Assembly (NCBI GenBank): GCA_029204225.1
Contig: CM055102.1
Span: 8,042,587 to 8,106,586, forward strand
Direction of reading: 5' to 3'
Origin: Diphasiastrum complanatum
Taxonomy: Eukaryota > Streptophyta > Lycopodiopsida > Lycopodiales > Lycopodiaceae
Length of the DNA stretch: 64,000 bases
Numbering within the stretch: position 1 is the first letter of the stretch; the number at the start of each line of letters is the position of its first letter. Under the pieces are notes generated by a model that did no database searches, was not told the DNA's origin, and saw only the letters and a list, made by a program, of their open reading frames with translations. Below are positions 36,470-48,344 of the stretch, piece after piece. The translations under genes and the position numbers were made by a program.

Positions 36470-37771
36470 TCATCCAGTGCTTCGTCCCAGAAGATCGGTC
36501 TCTGCTGTCGAAGGCTCTCTTGTTAGATCTTTCCTTCGAAAAAAAAAATGGCGAAGATTATCAAGTCTTCCCTTTGCTACATTCACACCCCTGAAAGAAT
36601 GCCCCCTACAGACGGGAAGATTTAGAACTGGGGTAACGCGGACGCTTGAAGAACAAGAAATCGTCTTATCGGGAAGTCTCGCGTAATCCATTTGTCGGGG
36701 AACTTTTCTCTGTTCCTGCGTTTTCCCAGAATAGCTGTGGCTTCTGGTGCGATATTCTGAACGGCTCATCCCAGTTCTTTCTACAGTACGTCTACCTATG
36801 CTTCTTGCGAACATGTTATCCACAGCTTTGGTCGGAATCTTCTCGACAGAGCTCCTGGTCGAGCTTCCTTGCACATCGAGGTTTCCGCCGGCTCTCGAGG
36901 CGCTCGTAATCTCTGCATGATCCTGGCTAAACTTAAATAATTGTCCAGGAGGAATGATAGGTTGGGGTTGTTGATCGTCACCATACCGATCGTCTTCCTT
37001 TCCGTCAAAGACTGCTAGACTTGAAGTATCTGTAGATGTCAAGCGTGAAAAAAAGCTGTTAGCACTTCCATCGTGCATTGGAGTGCTATAGACCGGTAAT
37101 GAATCCGAACGAAGACAAAACTTATCCATTTCTTCTGCACTACCAACAGATCTGCTCTGGTTGAACAATCTGCGAAGTCTCCATGGTGTTTTCTGCCTCC
37201 CTCCAAGAGAGGAACATTGTTCTCTGTGAAATTGGCCTTTCTTAGATCTGAAAAGCTCTCCTAGTCTAGCACCACATGTCGGAACTTTAGGTGACACGGG
37301 AGGGGAAGAATCGTCAACTGGCGAAGAAGTTTGAGTGATACTCAACGATTGGAGTAGTTCACAGGACTGAAAGGCCTCATTAAACGTGTCCGTGTTTGAT
37401 GTAGGGACTATCTGATGGAGATTTTCAATATTGCGGTCATCATGTTGAGCTCCATAGGAGATCGGCTGGAGTGGAAGAAGCTTGCCGTCATGAAAAAGTT
37501 CATCGGCAGGTAACATGCAGACTCTTGCTGGACATAGTTCAATACAATTAGGCGCAGCGAATTCGAAGTCTGGAGAATCCGCCTTGTATTCATTCCTGTT
37601 TACCTCCATGAAATCTGCTTCTTTGTCATACAGTACAAAGTCGCAGGAGAAGGAAATGCGAGGACCGCAAACAAACTCCGAATCTGAGGCGAGATCGTAG
37701 CTTAGCTCTTTTGACATTTCCTCGCTCTTCACATGAGAATTCCTTGGCATTTTCGTTATAGATACGTACAT
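36470..37771 (-). CDS. Plant DUF1645 / membrane-associated kinase regulator-like protein, 433 aa
   Basis: The only clearly intact non-transposon gene. A single exon codes for a serine- and arginine-rich, probably disordered protein. The family hallmark is at residues 68-101: an acidic-aromatic FEF motif, then ADELFHDGKLLPL. A basic patch around residues 167-205 (RLGELFRSKKGQ, TPWRLRRLF) and a conserved-looking C-terminus (PVLNLPVCRG at 381-390, basic tail to 415) also fit. Known relatives bind receptor-kinase domains or the plasma membrane, or are uncharacterised; which applies here is inference. No signal peptide or membrane segment is evident. The ATG at 37771 is the first; MPRNSHVKSEEM, starting at Met8 (37750), is an alternative. 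Codon use is more GC-rich than in the neighbouring elements. Confidence 0.8.
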   Translation of the reverse strand: MYVSITKMPRNSHVKSEEMSKELSYDLASDSEFVCGPRISFSCDFVLYDKEADFMEVNRNEYKADSPDFEFAAPNCIELCPARVCMLPADELFHDGKLLPLQPISYGAQHDDRNIENLHQIVPTSNTDTFNEAFQSCELLQSLSITQTSSPVDDSSPPVSPKVPTCGARLGELFRSKKGQFHREQCSSLGGRQKTPWRLRRLFNQSRSVGSAEEMDKFCLRSDSLPVYSTPMHDGSANSFFSRLTSTDTSSLAVFDGKEDDRYGDDQQPQPIIPPGQLFKFSQDHAEITSASRAGGNLDVQGSSTRSSVEKIPTKAVDNMFARSIGRRTVERTGMSRSEYRTRSHSYSGKTQEQRKVPRQMDYARLPDKTISCSSSVRVTPVLNLPVCRGHSFRGVNVAKGRLDNLRHFFFRRKDLTREPSTAETDLLGRSTG

Positions 37772-37872
37772 TAATGTAAGCTACTTTCTTTGCTGGCTTT
37801 GTCAGAGCACTTTGTACGCACTTCATCAGATTACTAGAGATCTAGCAACTCAAATCTAACAGCCACAGATTC

Positions 37873-37883
37873 CTATATAAATG
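37873..37883 (-). promoter_or_regulatory. Candidate TATA element of the MAKR-like gene
   Basis: On minus CATTTATATAG lies about 105 bases upstream of the ATG, leaving room for a short 5' UTR. The A/T-rich context makes chance matches likely. Confidence 0.35.
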
Positions 37884-37899
37884 ATACAAATCGTCCGCC

Positions 37900-38834
37900 G
37901 TGCATCCATTTCATTCTGTACTCCCCAAAGAAAACATTCATACCTGACAAAACCATCACAAGGTTAGCAACGAATCTGGTCGCATGAAATCAAAGCGCAT
38001 GTAATCAATATTGCATGCATTAATTGCAAGGGAATTGCAACATGATTTGTATTTCCACATCTAACAATAACATCATCGGATCGACAAAGCAAGAATAAAT
38101 TGCAAAATAATAAATCATTTAATGTTCTAACCTCATTTCCTTGTCTGGCTCCTAGTATACAGAAACATACTTCCTTAATTTGCTCAAAACATCTTGTCAA
38201 GTTCATCGCAATGGAAAGCAGGGAGTGCGAGGGGATAAAAGTAGGTGAAACATTACAAAGCTGTTTATTGCAACATAACGTGCCGAGGAATCCACCATAG
38301 CTTGCTCGCAGGAGCCTCATCCAGCAAAAAAAAACTGAAAGCAAGGATCGGCACGGCGACGCCAGCGAGGCCAAGCTCCAGTAATTGCTTTCCAATTGTA
38401 GAAAATTCGTTTTTCGTGGCTAAAGTAAGTTTCAGTCTATTATTTCCTCCAGGAGCCTCGGGGCCCATGTGGCAACAAGCATCTTTCAGTCATCAATCAT
38501 AAATTGCAAAGCTACCATATTCTTCACCTATTTTTATATTACCTTTACCTAAGTCATCATCATCATCCATTGGCACAAGCACCTTACCTAGTATGGGTTG
38601 TGTTTTAACCTGGTCACCACGCCTCAAGGCATAGGGCATCTACTTCCTAACAACTCTCTCATTGTCGATTGTTGACACGTGTGCAATAGAGACCATATCT
38701 ATGGTCCCCTAAATCCCGCACTCCCATTTTTAGTCCATTATGAAATCGTATATTTGTGCAATTGCTCATAAGTTAGAATCCTACATTCCATGTGTCCTCA
38801 TGAGGATGGTCCACAATTGATTATTAAGTATAGG
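37900..38834. other. Intergenic upstream of the MAKR-like gene
   Basis: No gene recognised. A 143-codon minus-strand frame (37964-38395) has no domain or protein-like composition and is left out. Upstream regulatory DNA of the MAKR-like gene is likely here. Confidence 0.5.
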
Positions 38835-38916
38835 GGAAGGCCCTTGCACAAGGGCCTTCCTCATGTTGAGGCACCCAAAGAGGTCGCCCTAAGGTGCTTC
38901 AAAATGAGGAAGACCC
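38835..38916. repeat. Two overlapping hairpins
   Basis: Hairpin 1: GGAAGGCCCTTG (38835-38846), CA, then its exact complement (38849-38860). Hairpin 2: 38852-38875 pairs with 38893-38916 over 24 positions with two mismatches and one G:U, loop 17 bases. They share 38852-38860, so only one can form at a time. It could be a foldback element or a small-RNA precursor. Confidence 0.85.
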
Positions 38917-39070
38917 AAGTAAAATGTGTCAAAAAAGTGTTCATGCTCATTACTTTCTACATTATATAGATATATATTCTCATGTATGTATGCCTCTAAA
39001 TACAAAAACATTTTCAACATGTATTTACTTGTGTATATTGTACTCGATATTGCTATGCCGAGCATGTAAA

Positions 39071-39420
39071 CATTAGAGTTCTAAATCCAAATTTTTTTTA
39101 TATTTTTTTCTCAATTTTCTCTTATACATGACCAATCAAAACACTCAAATTTGAAATCTACATAACGTAACTTTTTGAGTCCACATTTTGATTCCACACT
39201 AAAAATCTTTTTAGTGCTAAGTCCGAATTTAGCGGAGTTTGGTGCAGTGAAAAGCGCTCGACAAGGGCTTTCCAATGATATGTTACATGACATACTTTTG
39301 AGCTACGATTAAAAAGTTATGACAAGTCAAAAGTATTAGTGTTATAATATTCTAATAATATAAACTACATCTTGCACGAATTTTTAAAGGGTCTTTTTGG
39401 AGCTCAAAACTCCTCTAATG
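39071..39420. mobile_element. MITE copy 1, intact, 350 bp
   Basis: A non-coding unit with terminal inverted repeats: CATTAGAGTT...AAATCCAAA at the left, and at the right the complement of CATTAGAGGAGTT followed by TCCAAAAAGACCCTTT. A second copy is present in two pieces at 54185-54449 and 57974-58085, which shows it is a repeat family. No transposase is visible; the superfamily and target duplication are not resolved. Confidence 0.75.
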
Positions 39421-41924
39421 CTAGGTGTAATCATATCCCTAAATGGATACATAAAAATATTAATAAAAAATGGTACTGAGATGTATTAAAATAATTGATG
39501 GAAATCCTAAGTAGTATGCATATTCACTAGCAAGCTTATATAGTTTGGTTTGGTATCAAGCCTATGCAAGTAGGTTTGGGGGTAAACATAAATGAAAGGA
39601 CTCCATTAGGCCAGAAGTCACTCATTTCTATCGTCACATTCTTTGTTTCATACTTTGTTTTTTTCATAGCATGTTGGGATTGTTCATGCTCATCATAGTT
39701 TATGCAAAACAAGCTTTGTAATGTTTCACCTACAAATCTTATTCCTCAATGAATCCTAGTATAACATGACCTCCATATTAATTTAATGAGTCCATGTTAA
39801 GCATGGATTAGAAGAGTTGATGTTGAGTGTGGACAATCCCATTCTACCAAGCATGGGGATGTGTGCCCTTGCTTGTCATAAAGAAGAACATGCCTAGCAC
39901 AAACACCTAGCACAGATGTTGCAACTCCGTGCTCAATATGGGCATTTTCATGCTGAATCTGTAAGCCATTGATTTTTTGAATCTGTAATGTAATATTTCA
40001 TTTTTCACTCTCTCTTTTCTCAATTTTTGAAATAATTTTCTTGTTCTCATATTTAGGTCTGAAACATCCCTAACAGAATCAAGATTTAGATTGAAAGTTT
40101 CTAAGCTTGTGGTTTAATATCCCATAAACTTAGTTACTTTGTCTCAAATACAAATGACAAAGACAATTACTTGACGAAAGGTATAGACAGTTTTAGAACA
40201 ATTCTGGATCAAACTCTTAGATGATGTTTTAAGACAGACTAAGATAAAAAGTTGTACATGGTTTTGCACTATATGGTGAGTAGTATGTTGTAGTATGGAT
40301 TTAAATCAATGGAGAGAATAAAAATATTTCACATAGTCCCTCGTGGCAAGTCAAGATCAAACCCTTTGAACCCTTCAATTTATAGCATAACAAGTAAAAA
40401 CAAAGGTGTATAAAGTCTTACAGTACAAGAAGGTACCATAAAGCGAAGAAAGTTTTAGGACACTCAGTTCTTACCTGCCACCATCCCACAAAACACAACC
40501 GCACGAGTTAGTTACGTGAGGAAGACATGTGTCATAGTTGAGCATCAGTTGTTATCCATGTCTGAAACAAGATTCACTACCTTATTAGCTCAATTGCAAA
40601 TACAAAACATACGTCCACTCTTCCCTACCATGATTGACATTAATAACAATACATTCTGCTCTAAAATGAAATCGTATCAGGGTAGATGCCATACTGATAA
40701 GTATAAGGGCAAACCGAATGTATTAAGTTCACTTTTTTACATTCTACACACATAAGAATCTATCTATCAATACACCATATATAAAGAGTCATGACTCTTG
40801 CATCAGTGCTAGGTACTAGGGCAGATCCGTGCCATACTAGCCCCAAGGACTTCCCACGAAGTTTGCTAGGAGTCCAAGTTAAGCACCTTGTAGCTTGGAA
40901 AAATCCATGCCATACAACCCCGCCGGAGCCAAACCCTAAACTAAGTCTTGGCATACAACTAGCACCAGCCTTACATTCTTTCATACTCCTTGTAAATTTA
41001 AAAAATGAAACATAAAATTTAGGATCATAGCTTTGAAAACCATAACCCAAAACCTCTCTAGAAGTATTCCATGAGAAAACAACCCATTATGCACTATGTG
41101 TTTGACATGCTTTTTATAGAACCTAAATAAGGGTGGGAAGACAATTCATATTGGTATAATTACGTATAACTTCTTACCTAGATGCAAGGCGAGGACATTT
41201 CATGTGGGCTACCCATCCCCAAATGGTTAAGCGTTTACACCCTCATGTTCTAATGATTCCAATAAGATGGTAATGGATTAATGATAGTACAATTTCCGTA
41301 CAAGCTTATCTTACTCCAAGAAATGTGTTATGAGAATGAATCATCATAAAAAGCCAGACAAGAGGTTGCATTTTCTTTACATACACTAGAATCATTCCAT
41401 ACTAGTTCTTCTACTTGAATTTCAGCAAACCTAAAACTTATTATCACTTTGCTTATCACCATGCTCAAAAAGATACTAGTACTTTAAACGTTTCATAAAA
41501 CTTCCTTATGTTATGGTCAGAATAACCATATGAGCTGCTAGTTTCCATAAGCAAATACATCTCATGTCCATCACTAGTATTCTAGCATAAAACTGAAGCA
41601 AATCATTTGCTTATAGGGCAGCCTCCTACAAAGAGTCATAAGCTCCCTTTGAGCAGAAAACATGGTTATAAACCCATTATGTATGCAAATGGTGTTCATT
41701 CATATCAACAATCATCAAGTTAACAACTACCTCCACGCATTTTGATAGGCGGCTGCCTGTCCATTAGGTAGGGTGCCAAGATATACATGTGTTTAAGCAC
41801 TTAAATCAATCAAATTAGCATGTGGAAGTGAGATCCACTAGCCAATAGCTAGTCACTGGCCAGCGGCCCACAGATCCACCATAGTTAATGTCATACTTCA
41901 AAGAATGCTCCGGAATGAGGCTGA
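39421..41924. other. Intergenic, no gene recognised
   Basis: A/T-rich with short frames only. A weak degenerate repeat is built on TGCCATACNANCCCC near 40831 and 40908. Nothing else supportable. Confidence 0.55.
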
Positions 41925-41966
41925 GGTAGCACCCACGCCAAATATGGAGAGCTAATATATGGTGGG

Positions 41967-42814
41967 TTGGCATCCTCTGCCCTGATCAAAACGGGCATTT
42001 TCTTTTACGATCACATGTACGAAGTTCCAAAAAAAAACTTTGGCCAAGGCAAATTAGCACCAATTTCTGAGCCTGCGATCAATTCTCACGAGTGGCCATA
42101 TGTTGACCAACTGACTATTGAATTAATGAAGAGGCAACTTCTCAAAGAGATTACTGGTAATATGAAGCCAACATTCGGATCCAAACGGGCCTACACTAGG
42201 ATCTCTGTGCTGATCACCGTATTTGTTGCCATATTTAAGGCGGTCCCCTTTAGGAAAACAAACACGATGTGGGCATGGAAAGCAACAGAATCATCACTGT
42301 TGGATAACATATTTGTCACATGGGATTCAAAGGAAATGGAGCATAAAGGAGATTTAATAAGGTGTAAGCTCTCTTGTGAAACAATGACCATAAGGTATCA
42401 TATTTCACGTCAAACATGCTCCTTAAGTTTCATCTATAGGCGATATAAGTTTGCTCATGGCCGATGGGACCCTCTGGACGCGGAGACGAATCAGCAAGAA
42501 GTGGAGATATCCATACATTTGCCCCATGATGAAATACGAGAAATTCATATAAATAAGGAGTGCAGCCTAGAAGATCTTCGGCATATGCTTGGATTGACTT
42601 TTGTTGATGTGCCAGTAGATTTTGTCTTCACTCATAATGGACAAAATGTGAGTCCCTAACTTCCATCAGATTCCTGAATTTTAAATAGTAATGCTGAATA
42701 AATATAGGATTATTAATTTTGTGTCTGGTTTTGCAGATACGGAGACGAGCCGAAAAAGATCATGAATGTGTTTCATTTTTACAAACAGGGACATTAGGAG
42801 TCCAATGGGAATAA
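41967..42814 (+). CDS. Gene K: unknown two-exon protein with ubiquitin-like C-terminus
   Basis: I do not recognise this gene. Exon (open from 41925, coordinate given from the first possible TTG) to 42647, intron 42648-42736 (GTGAGT...TTTTGCAG, 89 bases, phase 0), exon 42737-42814 ending in TAA. The spliced product is about 252 aa. No ATG opens the frame, so a 5' exon probably lies upstream. The C-terminal half has a beta-strand-like EIREIHINKE, then LEDLRHMLGL, VDFVFTHNG and, across the splice, RRRAEKDHECVSFL, a pattern suggesting a ubiquitin-like or PB1-like fold. The N-terminal part (YEVPKKNFGQGKLAPISEP, WPYVDQLTIELMKRQLL) matches nothing I know. It converges with pseudogene J 590 bases away and may belong to the same repeat-borne family. 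Confidence 0.5.
42648..42736 (+). other. Predicted intron of gene K
   Basis: GTGAGTCC at the donor, pyrimidine-rich TTTTGCAG at the acceptor, 89 bases. Splicing joins two open frames and replaces the near-immediate stop after the donor. Confidence 0.6.
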
Positions 42815-43141
42815 AGGATTTAATCTAATGGAAAATAGAAAACACAATTAGTTGGTTGTGTTTTGACTCTATTCTAATATATTTGGTTACGTTTTGATTT
42901 TACTTTTGCGTTGTCACATTTTATATGCCTGTTACTACATTTGTGGATGTCCAAGGTTGAAACTTGTTAGGGTTTAAATCATTTAGTGATATGCATCTTA
43001 ATACTATTATTGGTTTTCTTCGAAGGTTTCCGCTAACTGGCAATTAGGATTTTTACTCATGAGCCTAGACAAGAACATACTATATTTGGAAAAGAGGCCA
43101 AAACTTTTATAGGAGCACTTACTAAAAATAGAACCCTTCAC

Positions 43142-43149
43142 TATATAAA
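43142..43149 (+). promoter_or_regulatory. TATA box upstream of a short frame
   Basis: CTATATAAAGG is a strong plant TATA match, 115 bases before the ATG at 43264, with a pyrimidine-rich stretch between them as in plant 5' UTRs. Confidence 0.45.
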
Positions 43150-43263
43150 GGTGCTTGGGTCCTCATTTCTCTACTTCATCCCTTGAGTGTCAGAGTGTCA
43201 GTTTTTTTAAATTCTCTGTTTTTCATCTCTTGTGTTCTCTGATACGTTTTTAAAGGCTAACCA

Positions 43264-43458
43264 ATGGCGGAGGAAATGACACGGATGAAACAAACGACTA
43301 GAGATCCCAGAGTGACTGCATTGCTCCATAGGAATGTACTAGTCACCCTCGATGAGAGAGAGAGACGAGAGAGCAGAAGCAGGAGTAGGAGTCGCAGCCC
43401 TATAGCTGTAAAACTCCTCTATAAAACCATTGGAATATCTCAACCAATGCATTGCTAA
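43264..43458 (+). CDS. Short frame with RS-repeat, doubtful
   Basis: A 64-codon frame after a good TATA box and a good start context (CCAATGGCG). The sequence is charged, with an Arg-Ser run (RSRSRSRSRSP) made by AGCAGRAG-type repeats. The 3' end overlaps the last exon of pseudogene J on the other strand (43400-43458). It could be the first exon of a gene, or chance. Confidence 0.25.
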   Translation: MAEEMTRMKQTTRDPRVTALLHRNVLVTLDERERRESRSRSRSRSPIAVKLLYKTIGISQPMHC

Positions 43459-45897
43459 GACCCTTTTCTCCGCCATGCCATGAATTTTTGAAATACGCAG
43501 CCTTTGCCCTGTAATGACTCTTTTCCATGCCTTGTGTATTCCAAATAGCTAATGATCCATAGGTTTTCATAAACCAAGGTCCATGAGCATAGAAGATGTG
43601 CGGTTCATAGAAAATTTGTATTAGTTTAAATCTTTACAAATACATAAATACGAAAGTAAAAAATATGAGACACACATACCATATAGTGAGTTATGTGTGT
43701 TTCTCCCCATGCATCGATCATCAATTCAGTAAATGTTTTGACTTCTCTTGCGTATCTATCCAAATCTTCATCTCTCACAATCTTTTTGTTGATAGTTTGT
43801 GACAAGGCATCAAATGCTTGCCAAACCTTAGCACGTGTACTTGCCATGCGAGGATCTGAGCCAATATTTGTTGTGCATTGACATATTTTCCTCCAGTACT
43901 CCCATTCAACACTACTTTCACGTGCAGTATGATTTGACAATAGGTGTCTCGCTTTCGCACCACCCATTGAAACTTTTGCTGGAACATCTTGCGTTTTTTC
44001 ACTCATCTCAATGTCTTTGGTAAGACTCACGTGGCCCCCGTGCAATCCCATATCGGATAAAATTATCTCTAGATTTCTAATCCTAACATCTGCTCTTGAT
44101 TTGGGCTGCATGTTCCATGCGTAACAACAATGCAAAAATAATAATTTGTCCAGTATTTGTAATTCACCATGCATTGTGCAAAAATGGACTCTTTCGAGAG
44201 GAATGTTCAACACAGGACTCCAAGCTTTGTCTAGATTGTGCCTATTTGGTGCAAGACGTTGGTTGCAATTCAAAATACTTTTGTTCCGCCCAGATTCAAA
44301 CATACAATATATACAAAAATTCTTTGCATTTGCACCGAAACCACAACCGTACATGCATTTCAAAGTCTTCAAATCAGCAGCTAGGTGCCATTCTACAGCA
44401 AAGCTTTCTCCTTCAACATTGAGCAATTTGCCTTCATTTTGTGCATGTATTATCTTAGATATACTACAATTTTCAAATAGCCACTCCAGTACGTCGTGAG
44501 ACACCCTAGGAACTTCAAATGCAGCTATCCACCATACATGATTTTTGGATTGCACGCTAAATTCTTTACAATAAGTTCTGCCAAACTGTTGCAATTCACG
44601 ATTCATCAAGGTGATTGTGAGACATTCAAGTTTACGTCCTTTTACGATTTCTGCTTCGTCCAACTTAATAACAAATATAGCTTTACCTCCGCAATCTGTA
44701 AAACTGAAATTTCATTACGAAAACATATTAGTTGAAGAAAAGCATACAATTGAAAACCGAAATCCACAATAAATGTTCTTACCATTTGTTCTAACTTCGT
44801 AATGTCGGATCATCATCGCTTGGAGCTTTTCCAGATCTAAAAATATATTATTGCCTTGATGATAATGAAAACATGTCGGAGGTCCTTTCTTCTTATTGGT
44901 TACTATAAAAGAATCCTCAATATGTTGAAACTCTCCTAATTCAGAGAGCAAAATCGAATTGCATTCTCATTTGGCAGATTCAACAAGTTTATAAGTAGGT
45001 ATTATTTGATGGCGTTTTAACCCATTTTTGTCAGAGCATTTCATATACTTCTTCAAAGCTCTATACCCCTTGTGACTCACACCTCCTTGGTCACATGCGT
45101 ACACCATCTCTTTAATATTTGGATTTGGCTTGAACTTGTCGACTAGCTTTTTTGCAATTCTCAAGCGAATTGAATCACTTGTTTCATCTTCCACAATTTT
45201 AATCAAATCTTTACCCTTCAAAAAATGTTTTATATATTTTTCGGCAATAAAATCTTTTCCAACCGTCTTTTTCAAGAACTCTTTTGTGTCCCTCATACGT
45301 CTTTTACTATCACCACCACCTGGTGCCAAAGCTTCTAGTTTGTGTCTCTTAGTGTTTTCATTTTATGCTTGCTGATCCATCGAGACTCTACGCTTTCGTT
45401 GTAAGCCATATATTGTCCTCTGAAATATACTGATTGAAGATTGCAATTCTTCAATTTTTACGACAGAACTAGCAAGCTCTATTTTCAAACCATTTATCTC
45501 CTACTCCAATTTCATATTTATTCCATGCAATGACTTTAAATTGTCATTCATACTCAATATATGAATGTTTGCCGTATTTGCCAATGTCTCAGCTTGGATT
45601 CTTCGAGAATCCATTGCTTGACAATAGCCAAGCAGTCCATTCCGACCATCCCCAACGAACCTTAACAAACTATGTACATCAGAGGAGCATCTACCAGTGG
45701 ATTATGAGGGTATAAATCACCTCTTACCCGTAGGTCAATATGTTATTTTCCTTCTAATCTCCAACAATGCATGTCATACGGATTTAAGTTAACACCCCAT
45801 GCAGCTTTGGTGGTCGCATAATCCTTCTCTAACTTCACATGTAAGTGATACTTGGTTGTCATCTTGAAGATGTTGAATTTCCCAAAAGAATCTATGT
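43400..45897 (-). pseudogene. Gene J: unknown multi-exon gene with three in-frame stops
   Basis: I cannot name this family. Read on minus: exon 1 about 45897-45728 (KYHLHVKLEKDYATTKAAWG, NPYDMHCWRLEG; donor GTAAGA); exon 2 about 45669-44783 (GRNGLLGYCQAMDS, a coiled-coil-like stretch, basic QRKRR, KRRMRDTKEFLKKT, then FHYHQGNNIFLD; donor GTAAGAAC); exon 3 44695-43680, 1016 bases without a stop (ESFAVEWHLAADLKTLKCMYG, RVHFCTMHGELQILDKLL, SDMGLHGGHV, GGAKARHLLS; donor GTATGT); exon 4 about 43608-43400 (FYAHGPWFMKTYGSLAIWN, GMEKSHYRAKAAYF), acceptor not evident. The exon 2/3 junction splits a codon cleanly (phase 1). Stops in exon 2: TAG 45501-45503, TAA 45363-45365, TGA 44967-44969. Long exon 3 without stops suggests recent death, or stops avoided by unseen splicing. 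Confidence 0.6.
44696..44782 (-). other. Predicted intron 2 of gene J
   Basis: Donor GTAAGAAC and acceptor TTTTACAG on minus, 87 bases. Removing it joins two coding exons in frame with a codon split after its first base. Confidence 0.6.
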
Positions 45898-45905
45898 AGA
45901 ACATT

Positions 45906-46635
<730 letters not shown>

Positions 46636-46872
46636 CCGGTAATGTGAGAATGAAGAGTGTCTAGTTTTATAACCTACGGAGAAAACAAGCACACCTCTAG
46701 GAATTTCTAGTGCATCTCTCCATTTACAAATTCTAAATATCATATAAGTTGTAGAACAACTGATTAGACAAATCTTGATTCTACTAGCAAAGCGTGCAGT
46801 TTACTTGACAAAGGATGAGAAAGGTACGAACGTGAACTCAAAACATTTCTATTTGTGACCAACGCAAAGGAT

Positions 46873-47617
46873 TGTTGGAGGGTTTGCGAATCCCAAGGCA
46901 ACCCTAACCCTAGTTAATAAGTGAGAGGGATTTGGCACCCTACGTGTGTAAGTCCAACCCGATGATCACATAATTATTTGATTAGTTACAAGTCAATAAA
47001 AGGACTTTAGGCCTTTTTGCGGGACTTTTAATGTCGCAGGGCCTAAATGTCAAATTAGTGAATAAAGTTGGATTTCCCTCCAATTTGGATGGTTCTCATT
47101 TTTTTTAAATTTGAATAATTAGGGGGACATAAATGGACCAATAGGATCCAGAGGCCAGGGTCCTCCTCTCTATTATAAAAAGAGACCAACTCTAATTTCC
47201 TACACATGTTCATTTCTTCAATTCAATAAAGCAGATTGGTCCTCTTGTGAAATGGATTGATGAATGTCCTTGCTCTCTATCACTTTTCCTCCATCTCTCA
47301 TGCTTTATTTGGATTTTGCTAATTGTTGGATTTGATTGTTATTGGGATTGCATGTTATTATACTTTTTATGAGGGAAAAAGGGAGAGAGAGAAAGAGTAA
47401 GCTATCTTGTTGTAGATCTAGTGTTAGTGGATGTAGTGTTAATGCTTAGGGTTAATGGATGTTAGAGTTAGATGTGAATCTTCCATGCATACTGAAATCT
47501 GAACTATACTATCGCTCTCATGGGAACGAATCTATGCATGACAACTAACTTCATCTCTTTGATGCTAGATTGATTAGATCTTGGATTGAGGTTAGGCAAG
47601 AAAAGAAACCCATTACA
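46873..47617 (+). repeat. Putative Athila-like Ty3 LTR, single copy
   Basis: It begins TGTTGGAGGG and ends a few bases before an Asp-tRNA type PBS. It contains a TATA box (TATTATAAAA, 47171-47180) and a polyadenylation-like AATAAA (47225-47230) in promoter-then-poly(A) order, as in an LTR. The left boundary is a guess because no partner LTR is seen. Confidence 0.5.
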
Positions 47618-47621
47618 ATTT

Positions 47622-47639
47622 TGGCATCGTTGCCAGGGA
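47622..47639 (+). other. Ty3-type primer-binding site, decayed
   Basis: TGGCATCGTTGCCAGGGA resembles the TGGCGCCGTTGCC site used by Athila/Tat elements, with a change consistent with loss of a CpG. Confidence 0.6.
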
Positions 47640-48344
47640 GCTATGACAATTTTTCAGTTTGCAGCATGTTTGTTGGATGGTTAGCTTGCATTAGGCATCT
47701 TGTCGTTGCATGAATAGTGTTAGATCTACATTTAGGGTTAGTTTTGGAGTGATTTTGCTTGAATTGAGTGGATTTGCTTGTTTGAAATCTAATTTGATTG
47801 TGGAACAGGAAAAGCTATTTAGATCATTAACCTTAAAATCCATTTGGATCTGAGATATCAGAAAAAATAACAAAAATCGGTCAAATCTGTCATATTTTGG
47901 TCAAAAGGAGGCAAAACTCGTCATCAAAGCTGATTACTTTTTCCCCTCTTTCAGGAAACCTTCGCCGAGTTGCAGACACCTTCGGTTTTGATCACAGAAC
48001 CTTCAGTTTGAAGGGCGAACAATCCTTTAAAGCAGAAACATCAGAAGAACCATCAAAAAACACCAAAAAATCACCAAAACCCTAAAAATATAGAAAAAAA
48101 ACCTTTGTCCGATTCACTATGTGTAATTCAGATCTATCTACTGTCAGGTCAACGAAAAATAATATAAAAAATAGAAGGTTTTCTTAGAGGATCAGTTGTC
48201 ATATTGTCATATTTTTGTCAAAAAAATCTCTTTTTTGCAAAAATATCAGTATTACTCTTGATTCTTTGCCACAGCCTTCGCCGAGATTTCAAGATATTTA
48301 GTTTATAGTAAAATACTATTTTTGAATTCGGCGAACATTCTTCT
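47640..48344 (+). other. Leader-like, non-coding
   Basis: Non-coding, A/T-rich sequence following the putative PBS; no recognisable gag. A 62-codon frame at 47897-48085 has no recognisable domain. Confidence 0.4.

Noticed and set aside
37964-38395. 143-codon minus-strand frame
   Set aside because: Cysteine/leucine-rich chance frame without domain or coding-like composition.
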